Below are positions 16,944 to 25,292 of a stretch of 64,000 nucleotides of DNA, in pieces. The stretch lies in NCBI RefSeq assembly GCF_028994775.1, contig NZ_JAJQMN010000005.1, positions 124,001-188,000 on the forward strand, given 5' to 3'. The stretch's first letter is position 1. The number at the start of each line of letters is the position of its first letter. This DNA is from Promicromonospora iranensis (GTDB lineage Bacteria; Actinomycetota; Actinomycetes; Actinomycetales; Cellulomonadaceae). The translations under genes were made by a program, and so were the position numbers. Below the pieces are notes generated by a model. The model was not told the DNA's origin, searched no databases, and saw only the letters and a list, made by a program, of their open reading frames with translations.

Positions 16944-18300
16944 CGCGCACCACCCTCAGCTCGGGGCGGCCGGCGTCGGCCTCGGCGAACGGATCGCCGC
17001 CCGCGAGGAAGGCCGCCCGCGGCCGCTGCACCGTGGCGAGCGGGATGATGTCGCGGCCGAAGAACACCGCCGAGACCCAGACCAACAGCACGCGCACCTT
17101 GCGTTCCCAGGTGGGGACGGCCAGGACGTGGTACCCGCGGTGCATGAGCCAGGCCAGGAACCCCTTGATGACCAGGCGGCGGTACTGGAAGATGCCCTGC
17201 CCGATGCCGAGGGTGGCGACCGTGCCAAGGCTGTGGTGGAGGTACTGCCGCGGCTGCTTGCCCCGGAGGTCCGCGACGAGGTTCTTCGCCAGCAGCTTGC
17301 CCTGGCGTACCGCGTGCTGTGCGTTGGGCACCGTCCGCGCGCCGGGGACGGGGGAGGCCAGGTCGGGCACGGCGGCGTTGTCGCCCGCGGCCCACGCGTG
17401 GGGGACGGGCGCGTCGTCGGTGCCGACCCGGAGGTCGGCCCGGACGCGGACGAGGCCGCGCTCGTCGACCGGCAGGTCCGTGTTCCGCGCGACGACGGGG
17501 TTGCTGCCGTTGCCCGCCGCCCAGATCAGCAGCCCGTTGCCGTACGACTCGCCGGTGGACAGCATGATCCGGCCGTCTGCCGCCGAGACGACCTGGGTAC
17601 CGAGGTGGACGCGTGCCCCTCGGCGCTTCAGGTGCTCCACGACCCAGCGGCCGGGCTCGTCGGTGACCTCGGGCAGGATGCGCTTGTTCGCGTCGACGAG
17701 GTGGAAGGCCAGGTCGTCGCGGTCGAGCTCCGGGTAGGACCGCAGCAGGCTCGTGGCCAGGGACAGCAGCTCGCCGAACACCTCGACCCCGGTGAACCCG
17801 CCGCCCACGACGGTGACCGTCAGCAGCCTGCGGCGCGCGGGGCCCGGGGGCAGGAGGGCGGCCCGGTCGAACGCGGTCAGGAGCTGGTCGCGGATCGCCA
17901 CCGCCTCCTCGACGTGCTTGAGGCCTATCGCCTCCTGCTCGATCCCCGGGACGGGGAACGTGCGGGTCACCGCGCCGGCGGTCACGACGATCGTGTCGTA
18001 CGCGATCTCGCGCAGCGTGCCGTCGTTCGTCCGGACGGTCGCCGTGCGGTGCGCGTGGTCGATCGACGTCGTGTGGCCGGCGACGATGGTCGTGCGGCGC
18101 AGGTGCCTGCGGAGCGACACCATGACGTGCCGCGCCTCGATCGAACCGGCGGTGACCTCCGGCAGGAACGGCTGGTAGGTCATGTAACCGTGCGGGTCGA
18201 CGAGGGTTACGTCCGCCTCGCCCCGGCGGAGCTTCTTCTCCAGCCCCCACGCGGTGTAGAAGCCGGCGTAGCCGCCGCCGACGATCAGGATCTTCTCCAT
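16933..18300 (-). CDS. ndh: Type II NADH dehydrogenase (NDH-2)
   Basis: 455 aa, ATG 18300 with AGGAGG 7 nt upstream. It oxidises NADH and reduces quinone at the inner face of the membrane without pumping protons. Two Rossmann folds: FAD loop G-G-G-Y-A-G-F at 8-14 and NADH loop V-V-G-G-G-F-T-G-V-E near 165-174. Also present are T-Y-Q-P-F-L-P-E-V after the first fold, A-A-G-D-N-A (FAD), and a hydrophobic amphipathic C-terminal segment (R-K-V-R-V-L-L-V-W-V-S-A-V-F-F) that would attach it to the membrane. It is the first gene of an operon whose second gene is the unusual cytochrome b, which suggests the two share the quinone pool. Confidence 0.92.
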   Translation of the reverse strand: MEKILIVGGGYAGFYTAWGLEKKLRRGEADVTLVDPHGYMTYQPFLPEVTAGSIEARHVMVSLRRHLRRTTIVAGHTTSIDHAHRTATVRTNDGTLREIAYDTIVVTAGAVTRTFPVPGIEQEAIGLKHVEEAVAIRDQLLTAFDRAALLPPGPARRRLLTVTVVGGGFTGVEVFGELLSLATSLLRSYPELDRDDLAFHLVDANKRILPEVTDEPGRWVVEHLKRRGARVHLGTQVVSAADGRIMLSTGESYGNGLLIWAAGNGSNPVVARNTDLPVDERGLVRVRADLRVGTDDAPVPHAWAAGDNAAVPDLASPVPGARTVPNAQHAVRQGKLLAKNLVADLRGKQPRQYLHHSLGTVATLGIGQGIFQYRRLVIKGFLAWLMHRGYHVLAVPTWERKVRVLLVWVSAVFFGRDIIPLATVQRPRAAFLAGGDPFAEADAGRPELRVVRDAG

Positions 18301-18439
18301 GACAACCTCCTGGTGGTCTTACCTGATCGACAACGCAGCGCCGCGAGATGTGACGTGGTGGTGGTCACATCGCGCGGCGGGTGGGCGTCGTCGCCGCGAC
18401 CTCGGTGTCGGAGCAGGAGAAAGACCTCGCTGGCGGGAG

Positions 18440-18489
18440 GTGTTGCTGTGAGTAGACCTTTTGTCCACTCAGTCCACTCACAGCAACAC
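18440..18489 (-). terminator. Hairpin between the NLP gene end and the ndh operon
   Basis: Arms 18440-18453 and 18476-18489 are perfect complements over 14 bp (GTGTTGCTGTGAGT on the left) with a 22-nt loop. The loop and right arm contain two tandem copies of GTCCACTCA (18463-18480). It lies just after the stop of the minus-strand NLP gene and upstream of ndh. No U-tract follows, so it is either a weak terminator or a regulatory hairpin. The remainder of 18301-18533 shows nothing else. Confidence 0.55.
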
Positions 18490-18533
18490 ACTCTCCGGAG
18501 CAACGGTTGCCGCTGGGGGCGTCCGGCCGGGTG

Positions 18534-19346
18534 CTATGCGGCCGGGTCGAACGGGATCCCGGCCGGCTTCATCCGCGCCAGCCATGACGCGAAGTCGCCG
18601 TCGTCGATCTTGATGGTCGCCCCGCCGAAGTCGGCGGTCATGAGACGGTCGCGCAGCGACGTGCTGGGCCAGCCGTCCCAGTCCACGATCGGCGGGTAGC
18701 GCCAGTCGCCGTAGTGGTTCTCGGGCGGGTCGTCGTTGCCGTTCGCCAGCCGGAACAGGTGGGTGCTCGGCCCGTCCTTGTGGAAGACGATCTTGGGGTG
18801 CGACCCCTCGAACAGGACGTCCGACCGGGGGTAGGTGGCCGATCCGCTGTGCTCGGTGATCGAGACGTGCTCGACCTGGTTCGAGCCCTGATCGACCCAC
18901 ACGACCACGTGCTCCCAGTCGTGCTTGTGGCTGCCGATCGCGATCGACCCGGCCATGGTCTGGTCCTTCTCGAAGTAGCTCGCGTACATCACGGCGCACC
19001 AGCCGTTGTTGCACTTCTCGCGCGAGTACGTCTGCGAGTTGTCGAGGTCGGACTGATCGCGGCAGTTCCCGTTGACGGCGCCGCCGATGTTCAGCCCGGG
19101 CGCGATCGTGCCGTCCGGGCCGATGGCGGGCGTGGCGTAGCAGCCGTCGCCGTCGTAGTCGTAGGCGGGGGAGAACGACTGCTCGATGCCGGAGGCGTTC
19201 TGCGGGAGGTTCGGCGGAGGGTCGGCGTGCGCGACGGTCGCCGGCACGGTCAGAGCGAGGGCGACGAGCGCGGCGGTGGCCGCGAGCCGGGCCGACGTGC
19301 GCCGTGAGGTGTGGCGCGAGACTCGGTGAGACCTCGGACGGTCCAT
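18534..19346 (-). CDS. Secreted NPP1/NLP-type necrosis-inducing protein
   Basis: 270 aa from ATG 19346, with AGGAG 9 nt upstream. A signal peptide spans about 1-46 (basic start, L-A-A-T-A-A-L-V-A-L-A-L core, A-H-A cleavage site). The mature part has the NLP fold signatures: W-C-A-V-M-Y-A-S-Y-F-E-K-D-Q, then S-H-K-H-D-W-E-H-V-V-V-W, which corresponds to the family heptapeptide G-H-R-H-D-W-E with changes in the first positions. Four Cys (two near residue 71-99, two in K-C-N-N-G-W-C) may form disulfides. NLPs of plant pathogens bind glycosylinositol phosphorylceramides and lyse dicot cells; whether this protein is toxic is not known. Monocistronic. Confidence 0.85.
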   Translation of the reverse strand: MDRPRSHRVSRHTSRRTSARLAATAALVALALTVPATVAHADPPPNLPQNASGIEQSFSPAYDYDGDGCYATPAIGPDGTIAPGLNIGGAVNGNCRDQSDLDNSQTYSREKCNNGWCAVMYASYFEKDQTMAGSIAIGSHKHDWEHVVVWVDQGSNQVEHVSITEHSGSATYPRSDVLFEGSHPKIVFHKDGPSTHLFRLANGNDDPPENHYGDWRYPPIVDWDGWPSTSLRDRLMTADFGGATIKIDDGDFASWLARMKPAGIPFDPAA

Positions 19347-19458
19347 GACTGGCTCTCCTGTGTCCTGTGCGGGTGAAAAACAGGGCACGTGGATGCTATG
19401 GGCGTGCCATGCCTCGGGCAATGAGGGCGACCACGTAGGCGCGGCGCTACCTTGAGGC

Positions 19459-20121
19459 ATGACCAGCGCGACCCCGCCCGTACCGGGCGGCTCTGATCCT
19501 GCCGAACTCGACCAAGACCCCGGCGCCACTCTCACGCCCGGCTTCCGGGGCCGGGCCCGCCCGGAGGGCGTGACTCTCCCTCCCGGGCAGTACGCGGAGG
19601 AGGGATTTCCTGTGCTCTCCGCGGGCCCCACGCCGAACGTCAGCCCGGCGACCTGGAGCTTTGCCGTCACCAACGAGGCGGGCGCCACGAAGTCCTGGAC
19701 CTGGGCGGAGCTGATGGCGCTGCCCCAGGAGGCGCCGACCGTGGACATCCATTGCGTCACGCGCTGGTCCAAGTTCGGCACCCGCTGGCGCGGCGTCTCC
19801 CTCGACGTACTGCTCGCCGAGGTGGAGTCCACCGCGGACTTCGCGATGGTCGGTTCCTACGGCGGCTACACCACCAACCTCCCGGTGGCGGACCTCCTGG
19901 GCGGCAAGGCATGGATCGCGCACACCTTCGACGGCGCGCCGCTGCACCCCGAGCACGGCGGTCCGGCCCGGCTGCTCGTGCCGCACCTGTACTTCTGGAA
20001 GTCGGCCAAGTGGGTGCGCTCGCTCACCCTCATGCCGACGGACCGGCCGGGCTTCTGGGAGAAGCTCGGCTACCACGACCTGGGCGACCCGTGGCGCGAG
20101 CAGAGGTACCAGGGTGACTGA
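19459..20121 (+). CDS. Sulfite-oxidase-like molybdopterin protein
   Basis: 220 aa, ATG 19459, with TACCTT five nt before the start. The oxidoreductase molybdopterin-binding domain spans about 60-205: V-D-I-H-C99-V-T-R-W-S supplies the Mo-coordinating cysteine, followed by W-R-G-V-S-L-D-V-L-L and Y-T-T-N-L-P-V-A-D-L-L, then G-P-A-R-L-L-V-P-H-L-Y-F-W-K-S-A-K-W. It lacks a heme domain, dimerisation domain and Tat signal, so it is a short cytoplasmic member (YedY-related). The next gene, a flavin reductase, overlaps by 8 bp and is probably its electron partner. Substrate unknown. Confidence 0.9.
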   Translation: MTSATPPVPGGSDPAELDQDPGATLTPGFRGRARPEGVTLPPGQYAEEGFPVLSAGPTPNVSPATWSFAVTNEAGATKSWTWAELMALPQEAPTVDIHCVTRWSKFGTRWRGVSLDVLLAEVESTADFAMVGSYGGYTTNLPVADLLGGKAWIAHTFDGAPLHPEHGGPARLLVPHLYFWKSAKWVRSLTLMPTDRPGFWEKLGYHDLGDPWREQRYQGD

Positions 20122-20908
20122 GGCCGAGGCCCGGGGCGCGCGGCTCGGCGACCGGTACGCCGTCCCCTCCGGCTGGCAGGTCGCCACGCTGGTGGGTCGG
20201 CGGGCGGAGAGCGCGTCCGCGGCGACGCTCGTGCTTGATGTCCAGGGCTGGCCCGGCCACCTGGCCGGTCAGCACCTCGACCTGCGCCTCACCGCACCCG
20301 ACGGCTACAGGGCCGAGCGGTCGTACTCCCTCGCGAGCGGTCCGGCGGAGCCCGGTACCGGTCGGGTCGAGGTCACGGTCCAGCGGGTCCGCGACGGTGA
20401 GGTGTCCCCGTACCTCGTCGACCAGTTCCCGCTCGGCTCGGCGATCGAGGTGCGTGGCCCGATCGGCGGATGGTTCGTCTGGGACCCCGTGCGTGACGCC
20501 GGCACACCCGTGCTGCTCGTGGCCGGTGGGTCGGGACTGGTCCCGGTGATGGCGATGGTCCGGGCGCGCCGAGAGGCCGGTGACCGCACGCCGTTCCGGC
20601 TGATCTACTCGGTGCGTACGCCGGAGGACCGGCTGTACACGGACGAGCTGGAGCGGCTCGCCGCCCGTGGCGACGGCTTCGACGCCAGCACGATCTTCAC
20701 CAGGGCCGTCTCGCTCACCGCTCTGCGTGGCCCCCGGCGCCTGACCGACTCCGAGCTGGCCTCGTGGGGCTGGCCGGCCGAGCTGGAACCGCGGGTGTAC
20801 ATCTGTGGGCCCACGGGATTCGTCGAGGCGGTCTCGCGCATGGTCGTGGCCCAGGGGCACGACCCGGCCCGCGTCCGGACCGAGCGGTTCGGACCGGCCG
20901 CGGGCTGA
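20114..20908 (+). CDS. FAD/NAD(P)-binding ferredoxin reductase-like protein
   Basis: 264 aa from GTG 20114, overlapping the molybdoprotein gene by 8 bp. FAD domain with R-S-Y-S-L-A-S (FAD phosphate/isoalloxazine contact) near 75-81; NAD domain with L-L-V-A-G-G-S-G-L-V-P near 134-144 and C-terminal Y-I-C-G-P-T-G-F-V-E. It lacks the plant-type [2Fe-2S] domain found in many relatives. It would pass electrons between NAD(P)H and the upstream sulfite-oxidase-like protein, a pairing repeated in many actinobacteria; direction of flow is inferred only. Confidence 0.9.
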   Translation: MTEAEARGARLGDRYAVPSGWQVATLVGRRAESASAATLVLDVQGWPGHLAGQHLDLRLTAPDGYRAERSYSLASGPAEPGTGRVEVTVQRVRDGEVSPYLVDQFPLGSAIEVRGPIGGWFVWDPVRDAGTPVLLVAGGSGLVPVMAMVRARREAGDRTPFRLIYSVRTPEDRLYTDELERLAARGDGFDASTIFTRAVSLTALRGPRRLTDSELASWGWPAELEPRVYICGPTGFVEAVSRMVVAQGHDPARVRTERFGPAAG

Positions 20909-20918
20909 GGCCGGTCCG

Positions 20919-21518
20919 TCAGCGGCCGTCGACTCCGCGCCACATGGGCTGGAGGACGGGACCGCCGTCGGGCAGCGGGATGGGCTCGCCGTGGTCCTGG
21001 AAGCCGTGCCGCGCGTAGAGCTTGCGGTTCTGCGGTGTCGAGGCCTCCAGGTAGACCGGCAGGCCGAGACCCTGCGCCCGCTCGAGGCCGTGCCGCAGCA
21101 GGGCGGTGCCTGCGCCCAGGCCGCGACGGCGGGGGAGCGCGGCCATCGCCGACAGGTATACGTGGGGCACGTCCGGGTGCCGGGCGCTCGTGGCCGACAG
21201 GACGTCGGCGAGACGGCGGCCGGCCGGGCGGTCGCCGTCGGGAAGCTCGGGCTCCGGGGGAGCGCCGTCGAGGTCGGCCCAGACCGATGCGGCGACAGGA
21301 TCCCCGCCGGGCAGGAACGCGACGAGCAGCTGCCCGGCGTCGACGGCTGCCCGCAGCGAGGACTCGAAGAGCTCCCGGGTGTGTTCGTGCCGCCGCGTCG
21401 GGTCGGGCTCGACCCAGGCGGACACCGCCTCGTCGGCGAAGGCCTCGACGCAGACCCGGAGCACAGAGGTGAACTCCGAGGGCACGGACGGCCGGACGAT
21501 CAGGTGAGGCATCGACAT
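20919..21518 (-). CDS. GNAT family N-acetyltransferase
   Basis: 199 aa from ATG 21518 (a second ATG at 21512 is possible). Acetyl-CoA fold: the conserved motif A pyrophosphate loop R-R-R-G-L-G-A-G-T-A-L-L near 134-145 preceded by the beta-strand V-Y-L-S-A-M-A, and the motif B region L-Y-A-R-H-G-F near the C-terminus. The acceptor cannot be inferred. It is convergent with the flavin reductase and diverges from the TetR-like gene at 21595 across a 76-bp promoter region. Confidence 0.87.
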   Translation of the reverse strand: MSMPHLIVRPSVPSEFTSVLRVCVEAFADEAVSAWVEPDPTRRHEHTRELFESSLRAAVDAGQLLVAFLPGGDPVAASVWADLDGAPPEPELPDGDRPAGRRLADVLSATSARHPDVPHVYLSAMAALPRRRGLGAGTALLRHGLERAQGLGLPVYLEASTPQNRKLYARHGFQDHGEPIPLPDGGPVLQPMWRGVDGR

Positions 21519-21594
21519 GGATCCAGCCTCGTGCACGGGAGGCCGACGTCGAAGTAGTTTCGTCTCACGAAGCTGTGCGACGAAAGGGCGAGGC

Positions 21595-22452
21595 ATGACG
21601 TGCGTGGAGTGCGGGCGAGCTCTCGGCCTGCCCTCGGGTACCGGGCGACCGCGGCGCTACTGCTCCCGGTCGTGTCAGTCGCGGGCGTACCGGCGCCGCC
21701 GGGACGAGGGACGCCTCGCGGCGTCGGCGCCGCAGGCCGCTGTCGATCGGAGCGGCGAGGCCGGGTCCGGTTCCGGGTCCGGTACCGGCGACGCGCGCGC
21801 TGACCTGGTCCGTGCAGCCATCGGCCTGGCCGACGCCCACGGGCTCGGCACGGTGACGCTGCGCGCGGCTGCTCGTCACGCCGGTGTCGCGCTGTCGGAG
21901 GCGCGCCGGGCGTTCGGGGGCCGCGACCGCCTCGTGGCGACGCTGGTCCAGCAGCTCCTGGTGCGACGTCGCGGCGGGGCACCGCCGTCGGACAGCCCGG
22001 TCCGGACCCTCACCCGGCTCGCCGAGGAGGAATGGGCGACCTACCGGGAGCACCCGTGGCTCGTGTCCGTGCTCGCCAGCAGCCGGCCGCCGCTCGTCCC
22101 GGCCGTCCTCGACGCCGCGCGGGCGAGCACCGAGGCGTTCGAGCAGCTCGGGCTCGACCCGCCGTCGGCCCTCGCGAGGTACATCGCGCTGAGCGGGTAC
22201 GTCCAGGGCATGGCCCTCATGCTCTTGGCGGAGCACGAGCAGGCGGGCCGTTCCGGGACGGCCTACCGGGCGTGGTGGGCCGAGGAAGCGCGGCGGCTCG
22301 ACCGCACCGGCGCCCGCCGGCGTCACCCCTGGCTCGACGCCGCGAGCGGTGGCAGGCTCCCGGCCACCTTCGACGCGGACGTCGACACCTGGTTCCGCGA
22401 CGGGCTGGTCCGGGTGATCGCCGGGCTCACCTCGTCCGACGACCACCCGTGA
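21595..22452 (+). CDS. TetR-family regulator with N-terminal zinc-ribbon-like segment
   Basis: 285 aa, ATG 21595. Residues 1-40 carry C-V-E-C near the start and Y-C-S-R-S-C at about 28-33, a four-cysteine knuckle followed by a basic Q-S-R-A-Y-R-R-R-R stretch. After an acidic/Gly linker the TetR helix-turn-helix lies at about 90-135 (G-L-G-T-V-T-L-R-A-A-A-R-H-A-G-V). The C-terminal ligand domain (150-280) resembles TetR_C_1. The DNA-binding half is divergent, without the usual T-x-x-x-I-A. It precedes and converges on the MMPL exporter gene (22458), with 5 bp between stops. Confidence 0.82.
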   Translation: MTCVECGRALGLPSGTGRPRRYCSRSCQSRAYRRRRDEGRLAASAPQAAVDRSGEAGSGSGSGTGDARADLVRAAIGLADAHGLGTVTLRAAARHAGVALSEARRAFGGRDRLVATLVQQLLVRRRGGAPPSDSPVRTLTRLAEEEWATYREHPWLVSVLASSRPPLVPAVLDAARASTEAFEQLGLDPPSALARYIALSGYVQGMALMLLAEHEQAGRSGTAYRAWWAEEARRLDRTGARRRHPWLDAASGGRLPATFDADVDTWFRDGLVRVIAGLTSSDDHP

Positions 22453-22457
22453 GCCGG

Positions 22458-24731
22458 CTACCGCCGTCCGCGGGCCAGCCGGGAGGGCCACCAGATCGCC
22501 CGGCCGATGTCGTAGCTCAGGGCCGGAACGAGGAAGGACCGCACCGCGAAGGTGTCGAGCAGAACGCCGAACGCGACGATGAAGGCGAGCTGCGCGAGGA
22601 ACAGCACGGGGATGACCGCCAGCGCCGTGAAGGTCGCGGCCAGCACCAGGCCTGCCGACGTGATGATGCCGCCGGTCAGCCGCAGCCCGCGCAGCACACC
22701 TTCGCGCGTGCCGTGCGCGAGCGACTCCTCCCGGACCCGGGTCATGAGGAAGATGTTGTAGTCGATCCCCAGCGCGACGAGGAAGACGAAGCCGAACAGC
22801 GGCACCGCCGGATCGGCGCCCGGGAACCCCAGCACGTTGTTGAACACCAGGGCGGCCACACCCATGGCGGTCCCGAACGACAGCACGGTGGTGAGGACCA
22901 GCAGCACGGGCGCGAGCACGGCGCGCAGCAGCAGCATGAGGATCAGCAGGATCACGACGAGCACGATCGGGACGATCAGGGTCCGGTCGCGGATCGACGC
23001 CTCGTTGGTGTCCAGGTCGGTGGCGGACTCGCCGCCCACGAGCGCATCGGGAACCGTGTCGGCATAGGCGGCGCGCAGGTCGCGCACCGTCTGTTCGGCA
23101 GCGGCGGAGTCCGCGGCGTCGTCCAGCGTGCCCTGGAGGAGCACCGCGCCGTCGGAGACGACCGGCTCGGGTACGGGCGGTGCGGCAGCTTCGCCGGCTG
23201 CCTCGGCCGGCGGTCCACCTGCCTCGGCAGGTGGCTCGCCCTGCGCGCCCGGGCCACCTGGCGGGCCGGCCTGGATGCCGTCGGCGGTCACCGGGGCCGT
23301 ACCGCTCGGGGTGTCCGCAGAGATGGCGACCTGGGCTATGCCGTCCTCCTGGAGCAGGACGTCGGCCGCCTGCTGCAGCTGGTCCTCGGGCGTGACGACG
23401 TAGACCGGGGTCCCGGAACCCGCGGGGAAGTGCTCGGCGAGCCGCTCCTGTCCGGTCCGTGCCTCGGACGCGCCGAGGACCAGCTCCGACTGCGGTACCC
23501 CGGAGGCCTGGAGCTGCGTGATGCCCACGCAGCCGAGCGCGAGGACCGCCGCCGTCGTGATCCAGATGGTGCGTGGCCGCGTCCGGACGGCGCGGGAGAC
23601 CCGCCCCCACAGGCCACGCTCCGCGCCACCCGCGGTTTCCGCCTGGCCGGCGGCCGGGTCGTAGGCGGGCCGCCGGGGCCAGAAGGCCGCGCGGCCGAGC
23701 ACCAGCAGCAGCGCCGGGAGCAGGGTGAGCGCGGCGAGCATCGCGAAGACGATGCCGACGGCGGCGACCGGTCCGAGCGTGCTGTTGGAGCGCAGCTCGC
23801 TCAGCAGCAGGCAGAGCAGGCCCGCGATGACCGTGCCGCCCGACGCGAGGATCGGCTCGAACGAGCCGCGCAGCGCGCGCCACGTGGCGGTCCACCGGTC
23901 CGGGGTGTGCACCAGCTCCTCACGGAAGCGGGCGACGTACAGGAGCGCGTAGTCGGTCGCCGCACCGATGACGAGGATGAACAGGATGCCCTGGGTCTGC
24001 CCGCTGAGGAGCAGCACCCCCGACCGGGCCAGGTGCCAGACCGTCAGCAGCGCGAGGCACAGCGCGAACATGCTCGTCGCGAGCACGGCCAGCGGGAGCA
24101 GCAGCGAACGGTAGACGACCACGAGGATGACCAGCACCGCCGCGAGGGCGACGCCGAGCAGCAGCCCGTCGATCCCGGCGAACGCGGTCGTCAGGTCGCT
24201 GGAGAAGCCGGCGGGTCCCGTGACGTACAGGTCGACGCCGTCCGGCAGGCCGGCACTCAGCGTGTCCCGCAGCTCCGTCGTGGCTTCCCCCAGGTCGGCG
24301 GACCCGGACAGCGGCACGAAGGCCTGGGCTGCCGCGCCGTCCTCGGCGGGGATCGGCGGCGAGACCTCGCCGTCGACCACGTCCAGCTCGCCGACCGCCG
24401 TCAGCGTCTCGCCGATCGCGGCGAGGTCGTCGTCGGTGAGCTCGCCGCTGTTGGTGTCCGAGCCGCCCGCGGGGGTGTCCGACGAGCCTTCCGCGGCGAC
24501 GAAGACGACGATCGCGGGCACCGCGTCACCCTCGGTGAAGCCGGAGAGCCGTTCCTGCACCTCGGTCGCCTCGGCGGTAGCGGGCAGGTAGGCCGTTCGG
24601 TCGTTGGAGGAGACCTCGTCGACGCGCCCGAAGTACGGCCCGCCGATCGCCGCACCGACGAGCCACACCAGGATGAGCACGGCCGGCAAGGTCACCCGTA
24701 GCCAGCGCGGTACGCGCGAACCGGTGGTCAC
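22458..24731 (-). CDS. MMPL/RND-family membrane exporter
   Basis: 757 aa from GTG 24731, which overlaps the upstream gene's stop as GTGA. Two homologous halves, each with one helix, a large extracytoplasmic loop, then five helices. The first half has the G-A-A-T-D-Y-A-L-L-Y motif and the second G-I-D-Y-N-I-F-L-M-T-R, the Asp-Tyr motif of MMPL/RND proteins used for proton coupling. A Pro/Ala/Gly-rich insert occupies about 480-530. It probably exports a lipid or hydrophobic compound. The divergent MarR gene and the palindrome at 25236 suggest induction by an exported ligand. Confidence 0.92.
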   Translation of the reverse strand: MTTGSRVPRWLRVTLPAVLILVWLVGAAIGGPYFGRVDEVSSNDRTAYLPATAEATEVQERLSGFTEGDAVPAIVVFVAAEGSSDTPAGGSDTNSGELTDDDLAAIGETLTAVGELDVVDGEVSPPIPAEDGAAAQAFVPLSGSADLGEATTELRDTLSAGLPDGVDLYVTGPAGFSSDLTTAFAGIDGLLLGVALAAVLVILVVVYRSLLLPLAVLATSMFALCLALLTVWHLARSGVLLLSGQTQGILFILVIGAATDYALLYVARFREELVHTPDRWTATWRALRGSFEPILASGGTVIAGLLCLLLSELRSNSTLGPVAAVGIVFAMLAALTLLPALLLVLGRAAFWPRRPAYDPAAGQAETAGGAERGLWGRVSRAVRTRPRTIWITTAAVLALGCVGITQLQASGVPQSELVLGASEARTGQERLAEHFPAGSGTPVYVVTPEDQLQQAADVLLQEDGIAQVAISADTPSGTAPVTADGIQAGPPGGPGAQGEPPAEAGGPPAEAAGEAAAPPVPEPVVSDGAVLLQGTLDDAADSAAAEQTVRDLRAAYADTVPDALVGGESATDLDTNEASIRDRTLIVPIVLVVILLILMLLLRAVLAPVLLVLTTVLSFGTAMGVAALVFNNVLGFPGADPAVPLFGFVFLVALGIDYNIFLMTRVREESLAHGTREGVLRGLRLTGGIITSAGLVLAATFTALAVIPVLFLAQLAFIVAFGVLLDTFAVRSFLVPALSYDIGRAIWWPSRLARGRR

Positions 24732-25174
24732 GAGGCACGCTCCCAGCTCGCCACGGGGCCGGGGACGACCACGAACAGCGGGTGCGGGGACGGCGGCTCG
24801 GTCGAGACGACGTCGGCGCGGTGCACGGGGGAGCGGACCGCGAGCTTGTGGAGGAGGTGCTGCCACTCGAGATCGAGCTGTCCGGCGGTCACAGCGATCC
24901 GGGCGGCGCTGCCGGTGTGCTCGTCGAGAGGCTGCGAGATCCGCTGGGGGTCGAACTTGTAACCGCGCCGCGTCGCCTCGTCACGGAGGCCATGGAGGTA
25001 GGCAGAGATGGCGACGGCGGGCTGCGGGTGCTCGCGGAAGCGTTCGAGCTGCGGGTGCTGCGTGTAGCCCTTGGTGCGGCCCAGCAGCACGGCCTGCGCG
25101 AGCAGTGCCTCGCGCCAGCACGCGATGAGACCCTGCCGGTCGAGCATGGCCGGATCCAACGACCAGAGCCGCAT
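24728..25174 (-). CDS. Pyrimidine dimer DNA glycosylase (T4 endonuclease V-like)
   Basis: 148 aa, ATG 25174 with GGAGG upstream. The first 85 residues follow the Pyr_excise-type pattern: M-R-L-W-S-L-D-P, G-L-I-A-C-W-R-E-A-L-L-A-Q-A-V-L, T-K-G-Y-T-Q-H-P-Q-L-E-R-F-R, A-I-S-A-Y-L and R-G-Y-K-F-D. Such proteins are annotated as UV-dimer glycosylase/AP lyases. The last 60 residues are less conserved. It is the first gene of a two-gene operon, overlapping the MMPL exporter by 4 bp, an odd pairing of a repair protein with a transporter. Family assignment is from remembered conserved blocks and should be tested by profile search. Confidence 0.7.
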   Translation of the reverse strand: MRLWSLDPAMLDRQGLIACWREALLAQAVLLGRTKGYTQHPQLERFREHPQPAVAISAYLHGLRDEATRRGYKFDPQRISQPLDEHTGSAARIAVTAGQLDLEWQHLLHKLAVRSPVHRADVVSTEPPSPHPLFVVVPGPVASWERAS

Positions 25175-25228
25175 GTGCCCGCACCTCCTTCGATGTCGGC
25201 CGGGTCGGTCCCGGCCGTGTGGGTGCCA

Positions 25229-25258
25229 ATTTAGCTAGCCAGGCTACATTCAAGCAAA
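25229..25258 (-). promoter_or_regulatory. Promoter with MarR-type palindrome for the glycosylase-MMPL operon
   Basis: Read on the minus strand, TTGCTT and TAAATT are 18 nt apart. The perfect 11-bp palindrome TAGCCAGGCTA (25236-25246) lies in the spacer. It is between the divergent MarR gene (25292) and the operon, so it is the likely MarR operator. Confidence 0.5.
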
Positions 25259-25279
25259 TGAAGCAATAAGTCGAAGGGG

Positions 25280-25292
25280 TAGCATCCCATCG
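25280..25292 (+). promoter_or_regulatory. -10 box of the leaderless marR-like gene
   Basis: TAGCAT at 25280-25285 ends 6 nt before GTG 25292, placing the transcription start at or next to the first codon and supporting that start. Confidence 0.5.
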
